A stretch of 64,000 bases of DNA from Rhodococcus erythropolis NBRC 15567 (GCF_001552595.1 NZ_BCRM01000006.1:62001-126000), one strand, 5' to 3'. Shown: positions 1-14,360, numbered from the stretch's first letter. Notes: generated by a model not told the origin, from the sequence alone. Numbers and translations are program-made.

Positions 1-23
1 AGCGCGGCGGTAGTGTCGTCACC

Positions 24-665
24 ATGACTTCGACGCCAACTCGTCTGCCGCAGAAAGAAGCGTCGCGCCTGCTGCTGCGTACGTCGGTGCTCGATTCGAT
101 GCGTGAGTTGTTGACCGAGCGTGACTGGTCCGAGGTGACGCTGACAGTTCTGGCCAAGCATGCCGGTGTGAGTCGTCAGACGCTCTACAACGAGTTCGGT
201 TCGAGGCAAGGGCTTGCCGAGGCATACGCGCTTCGCCTTGCCGACGGATTCGTCGATGCGGTGGACGAGGCCATGGTGGCGAACGACGGACGTGCAGTCG
301 AGGCACTGACGGCGGGCTTCGGATCGTTTTTCGCCTCCAGCGCAACCGACCCGTTGGTGATCTCTCTGCTCACCGGTGAGGCCAAGCCGGACCTTCTTCG
401 CCTGATCACCACTGACAGCGCGGTCATCATCGAACGCGCGTCGTCGCGGCTTGCGGAGAGCTTCCAGCGAGGGTGGATTCAGGCGTCACCCGCCGATGCC
501 GGGATTCTGGCCAGGGCGATTGCGCGTCTCGGACTCAGCTACATTTCGATGCCGCCGGAGTCCGAAGTTTCGGTGGCGGAGGATCTGGGCACATTGCTCG
601 GGCCATTCATCGACGTGGCGCGAGAGGGTCGCGCAGTAGAGGGGCGGGCGGGAGAGGGCGTCTAA
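24..665 (+). CDS. TetR-family regulator, AlkX/AlkU-like
   Basis: A 213-residue TetR-type repressor. The N-terminal helix-turn-helix lies at about residues 34-68, with the typical recognition stretch GVSRQTLYNEFGS; the rest would be the ligand-binding dimerisation domain. It ends 60 bases before ahcY on the same strand. In Rhodococcus and Mycobacterium a TetR gene in exactly this position closes the alkane hydroxylase cluster (alkB-rubA-rubB-alkU/alkX) and precedes S-adenosylhomocysteinase, so a role in alkane or fatty-acid responsive control is inferred from context. The alkB-rub genes would lie off the left edge and cannot be seen. The family assignment is secure; the ligand and targets are not. 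Confidence 0.85.
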   Translation: MTSTPTRLPQKEASRLLLRTSVLDSMRELLTERDWSEVTLTVLAKHAGVSRQTLYNEFGSRQGLAEAYALRLADGFVDAVDEAMVANDGRAVEALTAGFGSFFASSATDPLVISLLTGEAKPDLLRLITTDSAVIIERASSRLAESFQRGWIQASPADAGILARAIARLGLSYISMPPESEVSVAEDLGTLLGPFIDVAREGRAVEGRAGEGV

Positions 666-725
666 CCGATAGCCTGGTACACCGATAGGCTTGTGCATAG
701 TTTGCACGTCAACCAGGAGAGGCAG

Positions 726-2204
<1,479 letters not shown>

Positions 2205-2240
2205 CCCGGCGATTCGTCGCTGAGAATGTAGTGCCGCCGT

Positions 2241-2268
2241 CCCCCGGTCTGCGCAAGCAGGCCGGGGG
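2241..2268 (+). terminator. Hairpin downstream of ahcY
   Basis: A 12-bp GC-rich stem (CCCCCGGTCTGC paired with GCAGGCCGGGGG, one G-T wobble) closes a GCAA tetraloop 37 bases past the ahcY stop and just before tmk. There is no following T-run, so it is an intrinsic-like or attenuating hairpin rather than a classic terminator. Confidence 0.6.
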
Positions 2269-2283
2269 ATAGGCTTGTCCGCC

Positions 2284-2925
2284 GTGGGAACACTGGTGGC
2301 ATTGGAAGGCCTCGACGGAGCTGGAAAGCGAACGTTGATCGGCAAAGTGGAGACCGAACTCCGCCGCGGCGGCACGTCGATCGCGACTCTGGATTTTCCG
2401 CGGTACGGAAAGTCGATCCACGCGGATCTTGCTGCCGAGGCGCTCAAAGGATCACACGGAGACCTGGCCGAATCCGTGAACGCGATGGCAGTCCTGTTCG
2501 CCTTGGACCGCGCCGGTGCTGCGGATCGGATCTCGGAACTGTTGTCCGCCAACGACATTGTTCTCCTCGACCGCTACGTTGCCTCCAACGCTGCCTACAA
2601 CGCGGCGCGCGTGCATCAGGGCGTGGACGGCGAGATGGTCGCCTGGATCCGTGAATTGGAGTTGGGTCGACTCGCTCTCCCCGCTCCCGATCTGCAGCTG
2701 TACCTCGACGTACCGGTAGCTCTGGCCGAGCAGCGCGCCCGCTCCCGTGAGGCCCAGGACGCGTCGCGTCAGCTCGACGCCTACGAGCGCGACGGCGGTC
2801 TGCAGGCCAGAACCGGTGAGCTCTACAAGCAGTTGGCAGCGACGAACTGGGCCTCACCCTGGTGGATCGTGGGGCCGGAGACGGACCCGGCCGATCTGGC
2901 ACGCAGGCTCGCGGATTTCGCGTGA
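2284..2925 (+). CDS. tmk: Thymidylate kinase
   Basis: Phosphorylates dTMP to dTDP with ATP in dTTP synthesis. The P-loop EGLDGAGK is at residues 8-15 and a DRY-containing dTMP/lid segment (LLDRYVASNAAYN) near residue 95; 213 residues is normal for the family. I take the GTG at 2284, which gives MGTLVALEG as in mycobacterial Tmk; a TTG at 2275 in frame would add three residues. It lies between ahcY and mtrA on the same strand, the usual actinobacterial order. The P-loop ends in AGKRT, as in the M. tuberculosis type. Confidence 0.93.
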   Translation: MGTLVALEGLDGAGKRTLIGKVETELRRGGTSIATLDFPRYGKSIHADLAAEALKGSHGDLAESVNAMAVLFALDRAGAADRISELLSANDIVLLDRYVASNAAYNAARVHQGVDGEMVAWIRELELGRLALPAPDLQLYLDVPVALAEQRARSREAQDASRQLDAYERDGGLQARTGELYKQLAATNWASPWWIVGPETDPADLARRLADFA

Positions 2926-3041
2926 TCGGTCACCCTGGCAGCCGGGATTCGAACTTTCCGGCACAGTAGAGGGAAAGACGCGGCACGCCGCACGGCCTCG
3001 TAACGGTCTGATTCATCGCTCCGAGATGCAACGATAGGGAT

Positions 3042-3719
3042 ATGAAACCAAGGATTCTGGTTGTCGACGACGACACGGCACTCGCCGAGATGCTCACGAT
3101 CGTGCTGCGTGGTGAGGGTTTTGATCCCTACGTGGTAGGCGACGGAACCCTGGCGCTCGCGGCAGTGCGTGAGACGCGCCCCGATCTCGTCCTGCTCGAT
3201 CTCATGCTTCCCGGAATGAACGGGATCGACGTATGCCGGGTTCTGCGTGCGGATTCCGGTGTGCCCATCGTGATGTTGACGGCCAAGACCGACACAGTCG
3301 ACGTCGTGCTCGGCCTCGAATCCGGTGCGGACGACTACATCATGAAGCCGTTCAAGCCGAAGGAGTTGGTGGCGCGAGTTCGCGCTCGCCTGCGCCGCAC
3401 CGAAGAGGAACCGGCCGAGCTGCTGAGCATCGCCGACATCGTGATCGACGTGCCGGCGCACAAGGTCAGCCGCGGCAGCGAGCAGATCTCGCTCACACCA
3501 CTCGAATTCGACCTGCTGGTCGCATTGGCGCGCAAGCCGCGCCAGGTGTTCACCCGTGAAGTCCTCCTCGAGCAGGTGTGGGGATACCGCCACGCCGCCG
3601 ACACCCGTCTGGTGAACGTGCACGTTCAGCGTTTGCGCGCCAAGGTCGAAACTGATCCCGAGAATCCCGAAGTGGTTCTGACGGTCAGGGGGGTCGGCTA
3701 CAAGGCCGGACCGCCGTGA
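3042..3719 (+). CDS. mtrA: Response regulator MtrA
   Basis: OmpR/PhoB-type response regulator of the essential actinobacterial MtrA-MtrB system, controlling cell-wall, division and replication genes. The receiver domain (about residues 3-115) has the acidic pocket DDD at 9-11, phospho-acceptor Asp53 in LLDLMLPG, and Lys in IMKPF. The winged-helix DNA-binding domain follows, with [15 protein letters not shown] as recognition region. 225 residues agrees with the family (about 229). Its stop codon overlaps the GTG start of mtrB (GTGA), so the two are translationally coupled. Confidence 0.97.
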   Translation: MKPRILVVDDDTALAEMLTIVLRGEGFDPYVVGDGTLALAAVRETRPDLVLLDLMLPGMNGIDVCRVLRADSGVPIVMLTAKTDTVDVVLGLESGADDYIMKPFKPKELVARVRARLRRTEEEPAELLSIADIVIDVPAHKVSRGSEQISLTPLEFDLLVALARKPRQVFTREVLLEQVWGYRHAADTRLVNVHVQRLRAKVETDPENPEVVLTVRGVGYKAGPP

Positions 3720-5455
3720 GCGGAGTTTCCAGGTGGCGTCGTCGTCTCAATCGACGGCTGACGCCATTTCTGCGGTGGTGTCACTCGATGAGCAACACCC
3801 TCGCGCACACGTGGCGACGCTCGCTCCAGTTGCGAGTGGTCGTCTCGACTTTGACGTTGTCCTTGATCGTCATCGTCATTCTCGGTGTCGTGCTGACCAG
3901 CCAGATCACCGATCGACTGTTGGAAACGAAGATCACCGCGGCAACCGAGGAAATGGACCGTGCCCGCGGCATCGTCGAAGACCAACTCGCGGGCGTCGAC
4001 GATTCGACGGCGCTCAACGTTCAATTGGAAAGCGCTGCATCCGGACTGACAAGCCGTCGCAACCAGACCTCGGGCCAGGCCTCCGGGTCGGCCGGCACCT
4101 TCGACCCGGTGCTCATCGTGCCCGGGGACGGGCCGCGCCAGCCGACGAGTTCGGGACCGGTCGATCAAATCCCAGACAACCTGCGCGAGTTCGTCAAACG
4201 CGGCCAGATCAGCTACCAATTCGCGACGGTGTCCAACCCGAACGGTTACTCCGGTCCCGCGCTGATCATCGGTAGCCCCACCGCGTCGTCGATATCGGGA
4301 CTCGAGCTGTACCTGATCTTCCCGCTCGCAAGCGAAGACCGGAGTCTGTCGCTTGTTCGAAGCACCCTGCTGATCGGTGGAGCCGTGTTGCTGGTGCTCC
4401 TGGCTGCGATTTCGCTGTTGGTTGCCAGGCAGGTCGTGCTTCCCATCCGATCGGCCTCACGAATCGCGGTGCGTTTCGCAGACGGCCGACTCAAGGAACG
4501 AATGCCGGTCCGCGGCGAGGACGACATGGCGCGCTTGGCCATGTCCTTCAACGAGATGGCCGAGAGTCTGTCCAAACAGATCACCCAGTTGGAGGAGTTC
4601 GGCAGTCTCCAGAAACGCTTCACCTCCGATGTCAGCCATGAACTCCGCACACCTCTGACCACGGTCCGCATGGCAGCCGACCTGATCTACGACGGCAGCG
4701 AAAACCTCGATCCGATGCTGCGTCGGTCGTCGGAACTGCTTGTCGCCGAGCTGGACAGGTTCGAGGGGCTTCTGGCGGACCTCCTCGAGATCTCCCGCCA
4801 CGACGCCGGTGTCGCGGAACTCGCATCCGAACAACTCGACGTGCGTATGTGTGCGCGAGCGGCCGTTTCCACAGTTCGCCATCTCGCCCGCGAATCCGGC
4901 ACCGAACTGATCGTGGACATGCCGGACGAGCCCGTCATGGCAGATGTCGATCCGCGCCGCGTCGAACGCATTCTGCGAAATCTCCTGGCCAACGCCATCG
5001 ACCACGGTGAGGGGAAGCCGATTCTGCTTCGCCTTCGCGCCGACGACAATGCCCTCGCCTTCATCGTCCGCGACAGTGGCGTCGGGTTGCGTCCGGGCGA
5101 GGAGAAGTTGGTCTTCAACCGGTTCTGGCGATCGGACCCGTCCCGCGTGCGCCGCAGTGGCGGCACCGGACTCGGCCTCGCGATCAGCGTCGAAGACGCG
5201 AATCTGCACGACGGCAAGCTCGAGGCCTGGGGCGAACCGGGAGTCGGCGCCTGCTTCCGGCTGACGCTCTCGCGCACCCGTGGCAAGAAAGTCGTGTCGA
5301 GCCCACTGCCTCTCAAGCCGACGACCACAAAGTTCGTCCGCACCCCGAGCGAAGCCGACATCGTCGCCGATACCGTCGGCGAGGTCACGTCGTCCCTGCC
5401 GACTCCGCGCGAATCGGACTCGCGGAACGAGTCCAACGGTGGGGATCGATCATGA
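3716..5455 (+). CDS. mtrB: Sensor histidine kinase MtrB
   Basis: Membrane histidine kinase partner of MtrA, 579 residues. The order is: a basic cytoplasmic N-terminus, a transmembrane segment at about 40-62, an extracytoplasmic sensor region, a second transmembrane segment at about 216-240, HAMP, the dimerisation domain with phospho-acceptor His308 in SHELRTPL, and a catalytic ATPase domain with NAIDHG (N box), DSGVGL (G1) and GGTGLGLAI (G2). The GTG start overlaps the mtrA stop, and the stop overlaps the lpqB start (ATGA), so all three genes form one tightly coupled operon. The basic, Ser/Thr-rich tail after residue 520 looks disordered. Confidence 0.96.
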   Translation: MSGVSRWRRRLNRRLTPFLRWCHSMSNTLAHTWRRSLQLRVVVSTLTLSLIVIVILGVVLTSQITDRLLETKITAATEEMDRARGIVEDQLAGVDDSTALNVQLESAASGLTSRRNQTSGQASGSAGTFDPVLIVPGDGPRQPTSSGPVDQIPDNLREFVKRGQISYQFATVSNPNGYSGPALIIGSPTASSISGLELYLIFPLASEDRSLSLVRSTLLIGGAVLLVLLAAISLLVARQVVLPIRSASRIAVRFADGRLKERMPVRGEDDMARLAMSFNEMAESLSKQITQLEEFGSLQKRFTSDVSHELRTPLTTVRMAADLIYDGSENLDPMLRRSSELLVAELDRFEGLLADLLEISRHDAGVAELASEQLDVRMCARAAVSTVRHLARESGTELIVDMPDEPVMADVDPRRVERILRNLLANAIDHGEGKPILLRLRADDNALAFIVRDSGVGLRPGEEKLVFNRFWRSDPSRVRRSGGTGLGLAISVEDANLHDGKLEAWGEPGVGACFRLTLSRTRGKKVVSSPLPLKPTTTKFVRTPSEADIVADTVGEVTSSLPTPRESDSRNESNGGDRS

Positions 5456-7230
5456 TCGGAACCCGCCGCCGTCTGGCACTTCTCGCAACGACGCTCAGCG
5501 TGCTGTTGCTGACCGGCGCGTGCGCGAGTTTGCCGGAATCCTCCTCGCCGCAGGCAATCGGAACTCTGGCAACCGCTGTGCCCGGAACCTCCGTCGAATC
5601 ACCGGCCTCGGGGCGAGAGCCGGACTTGCTGGTACGTGACTTCGTCAAGGCGAGTACCGATCCGTCCAACCGGCATGCCGCAGCCCGTCAGTACCTCACC
5701 AAAGACGCGTCGGCGCGCTGGGACGACGCGGCCAGTGCCGTCATCGTCGACAAGATCGACACCCTGTCGGCGTCGCGAACCAGTTCCGAAGCGGTGTACA
5801 CGATTCGTGTGAACAAGGTCGGTCGCCTCGACCCCGGCGGGCTGTACGTCCCCGAAGAGGGCAGCTTCGAAGCGAAGATGACGCTGACGTTGACCGATGG
5901 CGAATGGCGTATCAGCGATCTGCCACCCGGTGTGATCATGGAGCGCCCGCAGTTCCTCGGCGCATATCAGCGGAAGTCGTTGTTCTTCCTCGACCCGACC
6001 AGCCAGACAGTCGTCCCCGACCTTCGCTGGATCTCCGGCGGACAGGACCAGGTGGCAGCTCAGCTGATCGGCCTCATGATCGACGGACCGAAGGCAGCGC
6101 TGGCGCCGGCTGTACGAAACGAACTCGGCAATGGCGTGTCGGTGATCGGTCCGATCACCAAGGCCGACGGCAAGCCGGGACAGGTCGGAGTCGGTCTCGG
6201 CGGTGTGCGCATCAACTTCCGTCTGGACAATCCGATGGATGCTGCGACGCGCGGTTTGTTTGCAGCGCAAGTCATCTGGACGCTCGCCAATGCCGATGTC
6301 GCGGGACCGTACGTTCTGGAGATCGACGGCGAACCGCTGGACGCGGCTCATGCGGAAGGCTGGACCACCGCCGACGTCGCGTCCACCAACCCGCTGGCCA
6401 CCACGAGTGCGACCGTCGGACTGCACGCACTGCGCAACGGTTCACTGGTGAGCGTCAGCGAGCAGGAGGCGACTCCGGTGCCCGGTTTCGCGGGCAATGC
6501 GGGCAACCTCACGGCGGCTGCTCTCTCGCGGGACGGCAAGTTGGTCGCAGCCGTCGCAGACACCGCTCGGCCGGATCCAGCCACCCGGTTCGACTTGTCG
6601 CTCGGTACATACGGCGATGGTTCCGCTCCGGTGCTCGAAGGCAGCGCCATCACCCGACCTTCGTGGGAGCTGGACAACAATGCTGTCTGGGCGGCGGTGA
6701 ACGGCAATACCGTCGTTCGGGTCGTCCGCGAACCAGGAACCGGTCGGGTGTCGGTCACCAACGTCGATGTCGGGGCGTTGACGTCGGTCGGCTCCACGAT
6801 CTCGGAATTGCGTCTCTCTCGCGACGGCGTGCGAGCCGCGATGATCATCGACGGCAAGGTCTACCTGGCCGTGGTCGTGCGCACACCCAGCGGGGTCTAC
6901 GCCCTGACGAGTCCGCGTGCGGTGGCGTCCGGCTTGGGCAGTACCGCGCTCTCACTCGACTGGAGCAACAGCGACACCATCGTGATCGCGCGCAGTGGAG
7001 CCGACATACCGGTCGTCCAGGTCGCCATAGACGGTTCACGAATGGACGCGCTGCCGAGTGGAAACCTGACCGCTCCCGTCACCTCCGTGGATGCGTCGCC
7101 GACCACCGAGTACGTCGCCGACGCGCGTGCGGTGTTCCAACTGAACAACAACGACCCCGCCGGGGATCGACGCTGGCGTGAAGTGACTGTGCTGACCGGA
7201 CAGAAGGCGATTCCGGTTCTACCCGGCTGA
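5452..7230 (+). CDS. lpqB: Lipoprotein LpqB
   Basis: Exported lipoprotein of the MtrAB-LpqB module, thought to sit outside the membrane and modulate MtrB sensing. 592 residues. A signal peptide with an RRR n-region leads to a lipobox-like TGAC with Cys24 as lipidation site. A GerMN-type domain follows (about residues 190-300), then a beta-propeller-like C-terminal region. The C-terminal PVLPG matches the mycobacterial protein. The ATG overlaps the mtrB stop. The residue three before Cys24 is Thr rather than Leu, a slightly unusual lipobox. Confidence 0.95.
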   Translation: MIGTRRRLALLATTLSVLLLTGACASLPESSSPQAIGTLATAVPGTSVESPASGREPDLLVRDFVKASTDPSNRHAAARQYLTKDASARWDDAASAVIVDKIDTLSASRTSSEAVYTIRVNKVGRLDPGGLYVPEEGSFEAKMTLTLTDGEWRISDLPPGVIMERPQFLGAYQRKSLFFLDPTSQTVVPDLRWISGGQDQVAAQLIGLMIDGPKAALAPAVRNELGNGVSVIGPITKADGKPGQVGVGLGGVRINFRLDNPMDAATRGLFAAQVIWTLANADVAGPYVLEIDGEPLDAAHAEGWTTADVASTNPLATTSATVGLHALRNGSLVSVSEQEATPVPGFAGNAGNLTAAALSRDGKLVAAVADTARPDPATRFDLSLGTYGDGSAPVLEGSAITRPSWELDNNAVWAAVNGNTVVRVVREPGTGRVSVTNVDVGALTSVGSTISELRLSRDGVRAAMIIDGKVYLAVVVRTPSGVYALTSPRAVASGLGSTALSLDWSNSDTIVIARSGADIPVVQVAIDGSRMDALPSGNLTAPVTSVDASPTTEYVADARAVFQLNNNDPAGDRRWREVTVLTGQKAIPVLPG

Positions 7231-7278
7231 CGTCTCTGTGCTCTGGTGCATGTCGGTGCTCTGATTCATGATTCGGCC

Positions 7279-7977
7279 ATGGGGGACAAGAAATTCGGTG
7301 CCGGATTGCTCGATCTGCTGTTGCCACGCGAGTGTGGTGGGTGTGGCCGCACGGGGACACTGTGGTGCGGTGAGTGCGCGGAACTGCTGCGTGACCATCC
7401 GGTTCAATTGAGTCCGCGCGTAGACCCGGGCGTGCCGGTCTGGGCACTCGGCCGCTACGACGGCCCCAGGCGGCGCAGTGTGATCGAGATGAAGGAACGG
7501 GGTCGTCGGGACCTCGCGATGCCTCTGGGGATCGCTGTGGCCGGCGCATTGGGCACTCTGGAACGGTGGGGCGAGGTCGGCGGCGGGGGTCGTACGCCGA
7601 TCATGCTGGTGCCGGCTCCCACACGCGCCCGAGCGGCGCGATCTCGCGGGGGTGATCCGGTTCGCCGGATAGCCGAGAGTGTGCGCGAAAAGCGAGAAGT
7701 TGGTTCTGTCGAGGGGCGTCCGGTACGTGTCTGTCCGATTCTCCGGATGACGCGAGGCGTACGTGACTCGGTCGGACTGTCCGCGGCCGACCGGGTGACC
7801 AATGTGAACGGTCATGTGTCTCTCGACACCACTGCAGTCTCTTCGATTGTCGGGGACGGCGACATCGTCCTGCTCGACGACGTCCTGACCACGGGAGCAA
7901 CTGCGGCAGAGTCGGTTCGGGCTCTCGCGCTCAGTGGGATTCGGACAACTCTCGTGCTTGTTCTTGCAGGGGCTTAG
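7279..7977 (+). CDS. ComF-family phosphoribosyltransferase-like protein
   Basis: 232 residues. The N-terminus has a CxxC zinc-ribbon pair (CGGC, then CGEC) typical of ComF/GntX proteins, and the C-terminus carries the type I phosphoribosyltransferase PRPP loop, VLLDDVLTTGATAAES. In naturally competent bacteria ComF helps DNA uptake; in actinobacteria its role is unknown, so only the family is called. I chose the ATG at 7279 because the protein then begins just before the conserved LLDLLLPRECGGC; a GTG at 7246 is also in frame. It matches the M. tuberculosis Rv3242c position, between lpqB and the hibernation factor. Confidence 0.85.
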   Translation: MGDKKFGAGLLDLLLPRECGGCGRTGTLWCGECAELLRDHPVQLSPRVDPGVPVWALGRYDGPRRRSVIEMKERGRRDLAMPLGIAVAGALGTLERWGEVGGGGRTPIMLVPAPTRARAARSRGGDPVRRIAESVREKREVGSVEGRPVRVCPILRMTRGVRDSVGLSAADRVTNVNGHVSLDTTAVSSIVGDGDIVLLDDVLTTGATAAESVRALALSGIRTTLVLVLAGA

Positions 7978-8152
7978 ATGAATTTCGTTGGAACAGTGGC
8001 ACTCGCGCGCGTTACGTACTAGCGTCGGCGGCACACCCGAAAATACTGGTAGGAGGTGGTACTTCGATACTGGTGCCGGGCGGATCCCCTCTCGGTACTT
8101 GCAGAATTTGCCGCCGCCCACCGTGGGGCGGGGCCGTAATTGGGAGGTACGA

Positions 8153-8833
8153 GTGACGACCCCTTCGCAAGCCTCGTTTTTCATCGAGGACGCCACCATC
8201 GAGCGTTCCGAGAATGCCGCAGCTCCGAGATCCGACGTCGTAGTCAAGGGACGAAATGTCGAGATCCCCGATCACTTCCGAATCTACGTTTCGGAAAAGC
8301 TGGCGCGACTCGAACACTTCGACCCCTCCATATTCCACTTCGACGTGGAACTCCAACATGAACGCAACCGACGACAGGCCAAGAGTTGCCAGCGCGTCGA
8401 GATCACCGCTCGAGGTAAAGGCCCGGTGGCCCGAGCCGAAGCGTCCGCAGACAGCTTCTACGCCGCCTTCGAATCGGTGATCGACAAGCTCGAGAGTCGC
8501 CTCCGTCGAACCAAGGACCGCAAGAAGGTCCATTACGGCGACAAGCGACCGGTGTCCGTCGCGGAGGCAACCGCCTCCCTCGTCGACGCAGACTCGCTCG
8601 GAGTCACACCGGACATTTCGCTGAACGGCCAAGAGCCGGACGAGTACGACGGCCCGGGACGCGTGGTCCGCACGAAGGATCACCCGGCTGAGCCGATGAC
8701 CATCGACGACGCTCTGTACGAGATGGAACTGGTCGGACACGACTTCTTTCTCTTCCATGACAAGGAGTCGGACAAGCCGTCCGTCGTCTACCGTCGTCAC
8801 GCTTTCGACTACGGATTGATCCGCCTGACATGA
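8153..8833 (+). CDS. hpf: Long ribosome hibernation promoting factor
   Basis: 226-residue long-form HPF/RaiA protein. The N-terminal domain (about residues 28-125) is the beta-alpha-beta-beta-beta-alpha S30AE fold that binds the 30S decoding region. The C-terminal domain (about 165-226, ending with [15 protein letters not shown]) mediates dimerisation into 100S ribosomes in stationary phase. The GTG at 8153 follows a clear GGGAGG ribosome site; the reading frame stays open upstream to 7988 but that part is not conserved-looking. It sits directly upstream of secA with an intrinsic terminator between them. Confidence 0.92.
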   Translation: MTTPSQASFFIEDATIERSENAAAPRSDVVVKGRNVEIPDHFRIYVSEKLARLEHFDPSIFHFDVELQHERNRRQAKSCQRVEITARGKGPVARAEASADSFYAAFESVIDKLESRLRRTKDRKKVHYGDKRPVSVAEATASLVDADSLGVTPDISLNGQEPDEYDGPGRVVRTKDHPAEPMTIDDALYEMELVGHDFFLFHDKESDKPSVVYRRHAFDYGLIRLT

Positions 8834-8883
8834 CCCAATCGGTGGTGGGTTTGCTCGCTCGCCGCCGGTAGCGCCTACCATGG

Positions 8884-8919
8884 AATCCGGCCGGAGTTTT
8901 CGGACCCCGGCCGGATTTT
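8884..8919 (+). terminator. Intrinsic terminator after hpf
   Basis: A perfect 11-bp stem (AATCCGGCCGG with CCGGCCGGATT) and a 12-base loop, followed by TTTT. It lies between the hpf stop (8833) and the secA start (8964), so it separates the two transcription units or attenuates secA. Confidence 0.7.
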
Positions 8920-8963
8920 CAGTGTGTGACCCCTGTCGCCGAAGATTGAGGACGAAGAAGACT

Positions 8964-11807
<2,844 letters not shown>

Positions 11808-11847
11808 GGTTCAGTACAGCTGAGCTACCAGCGTAGTTAGTACTCAG

Positions 11848-11894
11848 CAGGCTGGACGGTCACACCACGTGTAGTGCGGTGACCGTCCAGCCTG
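11848..11894. terminator. Bidirectional hairpin between secA and Rv3235-like gene
   Basis: Two perfectly complementary 16-base arms (11848-11863 and 11879-11894) separated by 15 bases lie between converging secA and the minus-strand Rv3235-like gene. The hairpin includes the last dozen codons of the minus-strand gene, whose stop is inside the left arm. No long T-run is present on either side. Confidence 0.65.
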
Positions 11895-12378
11895 TTCCAT
11901 CTGTATGGTCGATCCGACCCGCGACGGCAAATGTCTGCGTGCCTCGTGTGTACGTCGCACAGACTTCGGCGGTACTCTTCGACACTGCTTGAACGTGGGT
12001 GCGGTGAACGGCCGCGCCGCCCAGCTTCCGGGCAGAAAATTCCGAAGTATAAAGTCGTGCAACAACTTCCAGGACGGACGGCGTCAATACGCCCTTGAGT
12101 TGCCGCGGATTTCGTCGCCGGTCGACGGTTTCGAGAACCAGGCGAAGTGATCGGTTCCAGAAGATGTCGGCACCCGCCAACTGCGGTTCCAGCACGTGAG
12201 TGAAACCGGCACTGGACGACGTCCCGTTGTGTGGTGTCTTTCGTGGGCGACGCAGCATTCGGTCTGTTCGGCACTGCGCTCGGTCGGGTCGGCACTGCGG
12301 CTGCGTAAGCGCGACGGTATGCGCGTGAGGCTCGAATTGTGGTGCCGGCTCGAGAATGATTGTGCAGTCCTGCTCCAT
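11860..12378 (-). CDS. Rv3235 family protein (DUF6459-like)
   Basis: 172 residues. The C-terminal half has the Rv3235-family pattern: a RLVLETVDRRRNPRQL helix, a spacer, then VCATYTRGTQTFAVAGRIDHTDGTGW-type strands. The family is found next to secA in actinobacteria and has no established function. I chose the ATG at 12378 because a strong GGGGGG ribosome site lies six bases upstream; the frame is open to 12489. It converges on secA and is divergent from the HAD gene at 12509. The N-terminal 60 residues are low-complexity, rich in Pro, Gln and Arg. Confidence 0.75.
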   Translation of the reverse strand: MEQDCTIILEPAPQFEPHAHTVALTQPQCRPDRAQCRTDRMLRRPRKTPHNGTSSSAGFTHVLEPQLAGADIFWNRSLRLVLETVDRRRNPRQLKGVLTPSVLEVVARLYTSEFSARKLGGAAVHRTHVQAVSKSTAEVCATYTRGTQTFAVAGRIDHTDGTGWTVTALHVV

Positions 12379-12508
12379 GACATCCCCCCGGATGATCGTG
12401 CGTCCGAGATGGTCGTCTCGGACTTCGCTCCCCCGAGCGATGGTGAGAAGCATGACACGAAACGCTCGAGATGTCGCCGTGATCACCATCGCGACTTAGG
12501 GTGATGGC

Positions 12509-12934
12509 GTGCGGGGACTTCTGTTGGATGTCGGTGGCGTGCTGTTCGGTCCGGGATCGGATCTCGACGGCTTGAGCGCGGTCATGCGCGCGGTGAAGGC
12601 CCGCGGAATCGTGACGGGAATCGTCAGCAACGATCCCGGCGGTGCCAATGCTCAGTGGTTGCGGGATCTCGGAGACGGGGTCTTGGTCGACGACGTGATC
12701 TTGTCCGGTGATGTCGAGATGGCGAAGCCCGACTCCGAGATCTATCTGTTGGCGGCGAGTCGTTTGGGCGTCGAGCCGGAGGACTTCGTTTTCGTGGATG
12801 ATCTCGAAATCAACGTCCGGGCGGCGGTGGCAGTCGGGATGGTCGGGGTCCACCACGTCGGCTCGGAATCGACCATCGAGGAGTTGTCGATTCTGTTCGA
12901 TCTCGGCGAAGGAGGGGACACGAAGCCATGGTGA
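12509..12934 (+). CDS. Small HAD-superfamily hydrolase
   Basis: 141 residues, all HAD core and almost no cap. Motif I is DVGGVL near the N-terminus (nucleophile Asp present; the second Asp of the usual DxD is Gly, as in many HAD-IA members), motif II is VSND, motif III is the Lys of KPDSEIY, and motif IV is FVDDLEINV. The substrate is unknown. The start is GTG at 12509; the stop overlaps the acyltransferase start by seven bases, so the two are probably co-translated. Confidence 0.8.
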   Translation: MRGLLLDVGGVLFGPGSDLDGLSAVMRAVKARGIVTGIVSNDPGGANAQWLRDLGDGVLVDDVILSGDVEMAKPDSEIYLLAASRLGVEPEDFVFVDDLEINVRAAVAVGMVGVHHVGSESTIEELSILFDLGEGGDTKPW

Positions 12935-14337
12935 ACAGACTGACGACTCAGGATGCTGCTTTCTACTTCCTCGAAGCCGGGACGACGCCGATGCATGTCG
13001 GCTCGTTGGGGATCTTCAGGCAACTGCGAAACGGGATCGATCACGAGGAATTGCTTCGTCTGGTCGAAGAGCGGCTCGGATCGGTTCCGCGTTACCGCCA
13101 GCGAGTGCGTGAGGTGGCGTTCGGCCTGGCCCGCCCCGTCTGGGTGGACGACTCGGATTTCGACATCACCTATCACGTACGCCGATCGGCTCTGCCCAAA
13201 CCAGGTTCCGACGAACAGCTGATGGATCTGATCGCGCGGCTGACGTCGAGACCCCTCGACAGCACGAGGCCGTTGTGGGAGATGTACCTGGTCGAGGGGC
13301 TGAGCAGAAACAGATTTGCCATCTTCACGAAGTCTCATTCGTCGTTGGTGGACGGCGAGGCGGCTCCAGAGATCAGTCAGGTGATCTTCGATCCGGAGAA
13401 GAATCGAGCGCCAGGCCCCGAAGAATTGTGGATGCCCGCCAGGCCACCGAGCGATACCAGCTTGTTGGTCAGTGCAATGGCAGATCTCGTGACGAGCCCG
13501 GGGGAGGGGATCGCGCGGGCGCGTGCAGCGTTCAACGACGTGACCACATCCGTCACCGAGGCTGTGAGTGCACTCGGGAAACTCGCGGAAGTGGTTCGAA
13601 CGGCGACCCAGGTGGCCCCGTCGAGCCCGCTCAACGCCACCATCTCGCGCAATCGACGCCTTGCGGTGGCCAAGACGTCTCTCGAGGACTATCGACGTAT
13701 TCGCGCGCGGTACGGGTGCGAGATCAATGACGTGATTCTCACCGTCATCGCAGGTGCGATGCGGAACTGGCTGCTCTCGCGTGGTGAGCCGGTGACCGAG
13801 GCGACCATCGTGCGGGCGATGGTGCCCATGTCGGTGTACACGGACGGCCCCGAGAGTCCCGACGTCGACGATCCGCAGGCGCCGGGGCATGTTTCGTCGT
13901 TCCTCATCGACCTGCCTGTCGGTGAACCCAACGCGGTTGTTCGGCTCTCTCACGTGGCGCATGCGACGGAGGCATTCGCGCGTCAGGGTCGGCGGGTCAC
14001 CGCGCAGACGATGGTGCGAATGTCCGGGTTTGCGCCGGCGACGCTGCATGCGATGAGCTCCCGTGCGGCCAGTAGTCTGTCGCAGCGAATGTTCAACTTG
14101 ATGATCACCAATGCGCCAGGGCCACAGTTCCCGCTCTACCTCGGTGGGGCTCGGATGCTGGAGATGTATCCGGTGTCGCCACTGCTCAAGAATCAGACAC
14201 TCAGCATCGCCCTGACGTCGTACGACGGAAATGTCTACTACGGTTTGAATGCCGACCGTGACGCGATGTCGGACGTCGACGTCGTTCGTTCGCTGATCTT
14301 CGAGTCACTCGAGGAATTGACGGATGCGAGTCGGTGA
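12928..14337 (+). CDS. WS/DGAT-family acyltransferase with altered catalytic motif
   Basis: 469 residues of the wax ester synthase/diacylglycerol acyltransferase family, which makes triacylglycerol or wax esters at the membrane in oleaginous actinobacteria. Family marks visible are RPLWEMYLVEG, NDVILTVIAGA and a C-terminal PGPQFPLYLGGARML region. The signature HHxxxDG reads HSSLVDG at residues 137-143: the first His, Asp and Gly are kept but the second, catalytic His is Ser138. It therefore may be inactive, use another chemistry, or act non-enzymatically. Start is ATG at 12928, overlapping the HAD gene; the stop overlaps the next frame. From memory, M. tuberculosis has Rv3234c/Rv3233c (tgs3 region) here. 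Confidence 0.88.
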   Translation: MVNRLTTQDAAFYFLEAGTTPMHVGSLGIFRQLRNGIDHEELLRLVEERLGSVPRYRQRVREVAFGLARPVWVDDSDFDITYHVRRSALPKPGSDEQLMDLIARLTSRPLDSTRPLWEMYLVEGLSRNRFAIFTKSHSSLVDGEAAPEISQVIFDPEKNRAPGPEELWMPARPPSDTSLLVSAMADLVTSPGEGIARARAAFNDVTTSVTEAVSALGKLAEVVRTATQVAPSSPLNATISRNRRLAVAKTSLEDYRRIRARYGCEINDVILTVIAGAMRNWLLSRGEPVTEATIVRAMVPMSVYTDGPESPDVDDPQAPGHVSSFLIDLPVGEPNAVVRLSHVAHATEAFARQGRRVTAQTMVRMSGFAPATLHAMSSRAASSLSQRMFNLMITNAPGPQFPLYLGGARMLEMYPVSPLLKNQTLSIALTSYDGNVYYGLNADRDAMSDVDVVRSLIFESLEELTDASR

Positions 14338-14360
14338 CGAACGAGCATGAAGGTGGTCTC

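Noticed and set aside
693..725. N-terminal extension of ahcY
   Set aside because: In frame but the ribosome site lies inside it and the 11 residues are not found in the family; ATG at 726 chosen.
7988..8152. Upstream extension of hpf
   Set aside because: Open frame, but not family-like and interrupted by promoter-like sequence; GTG at 8153 has a clear ribosome site.
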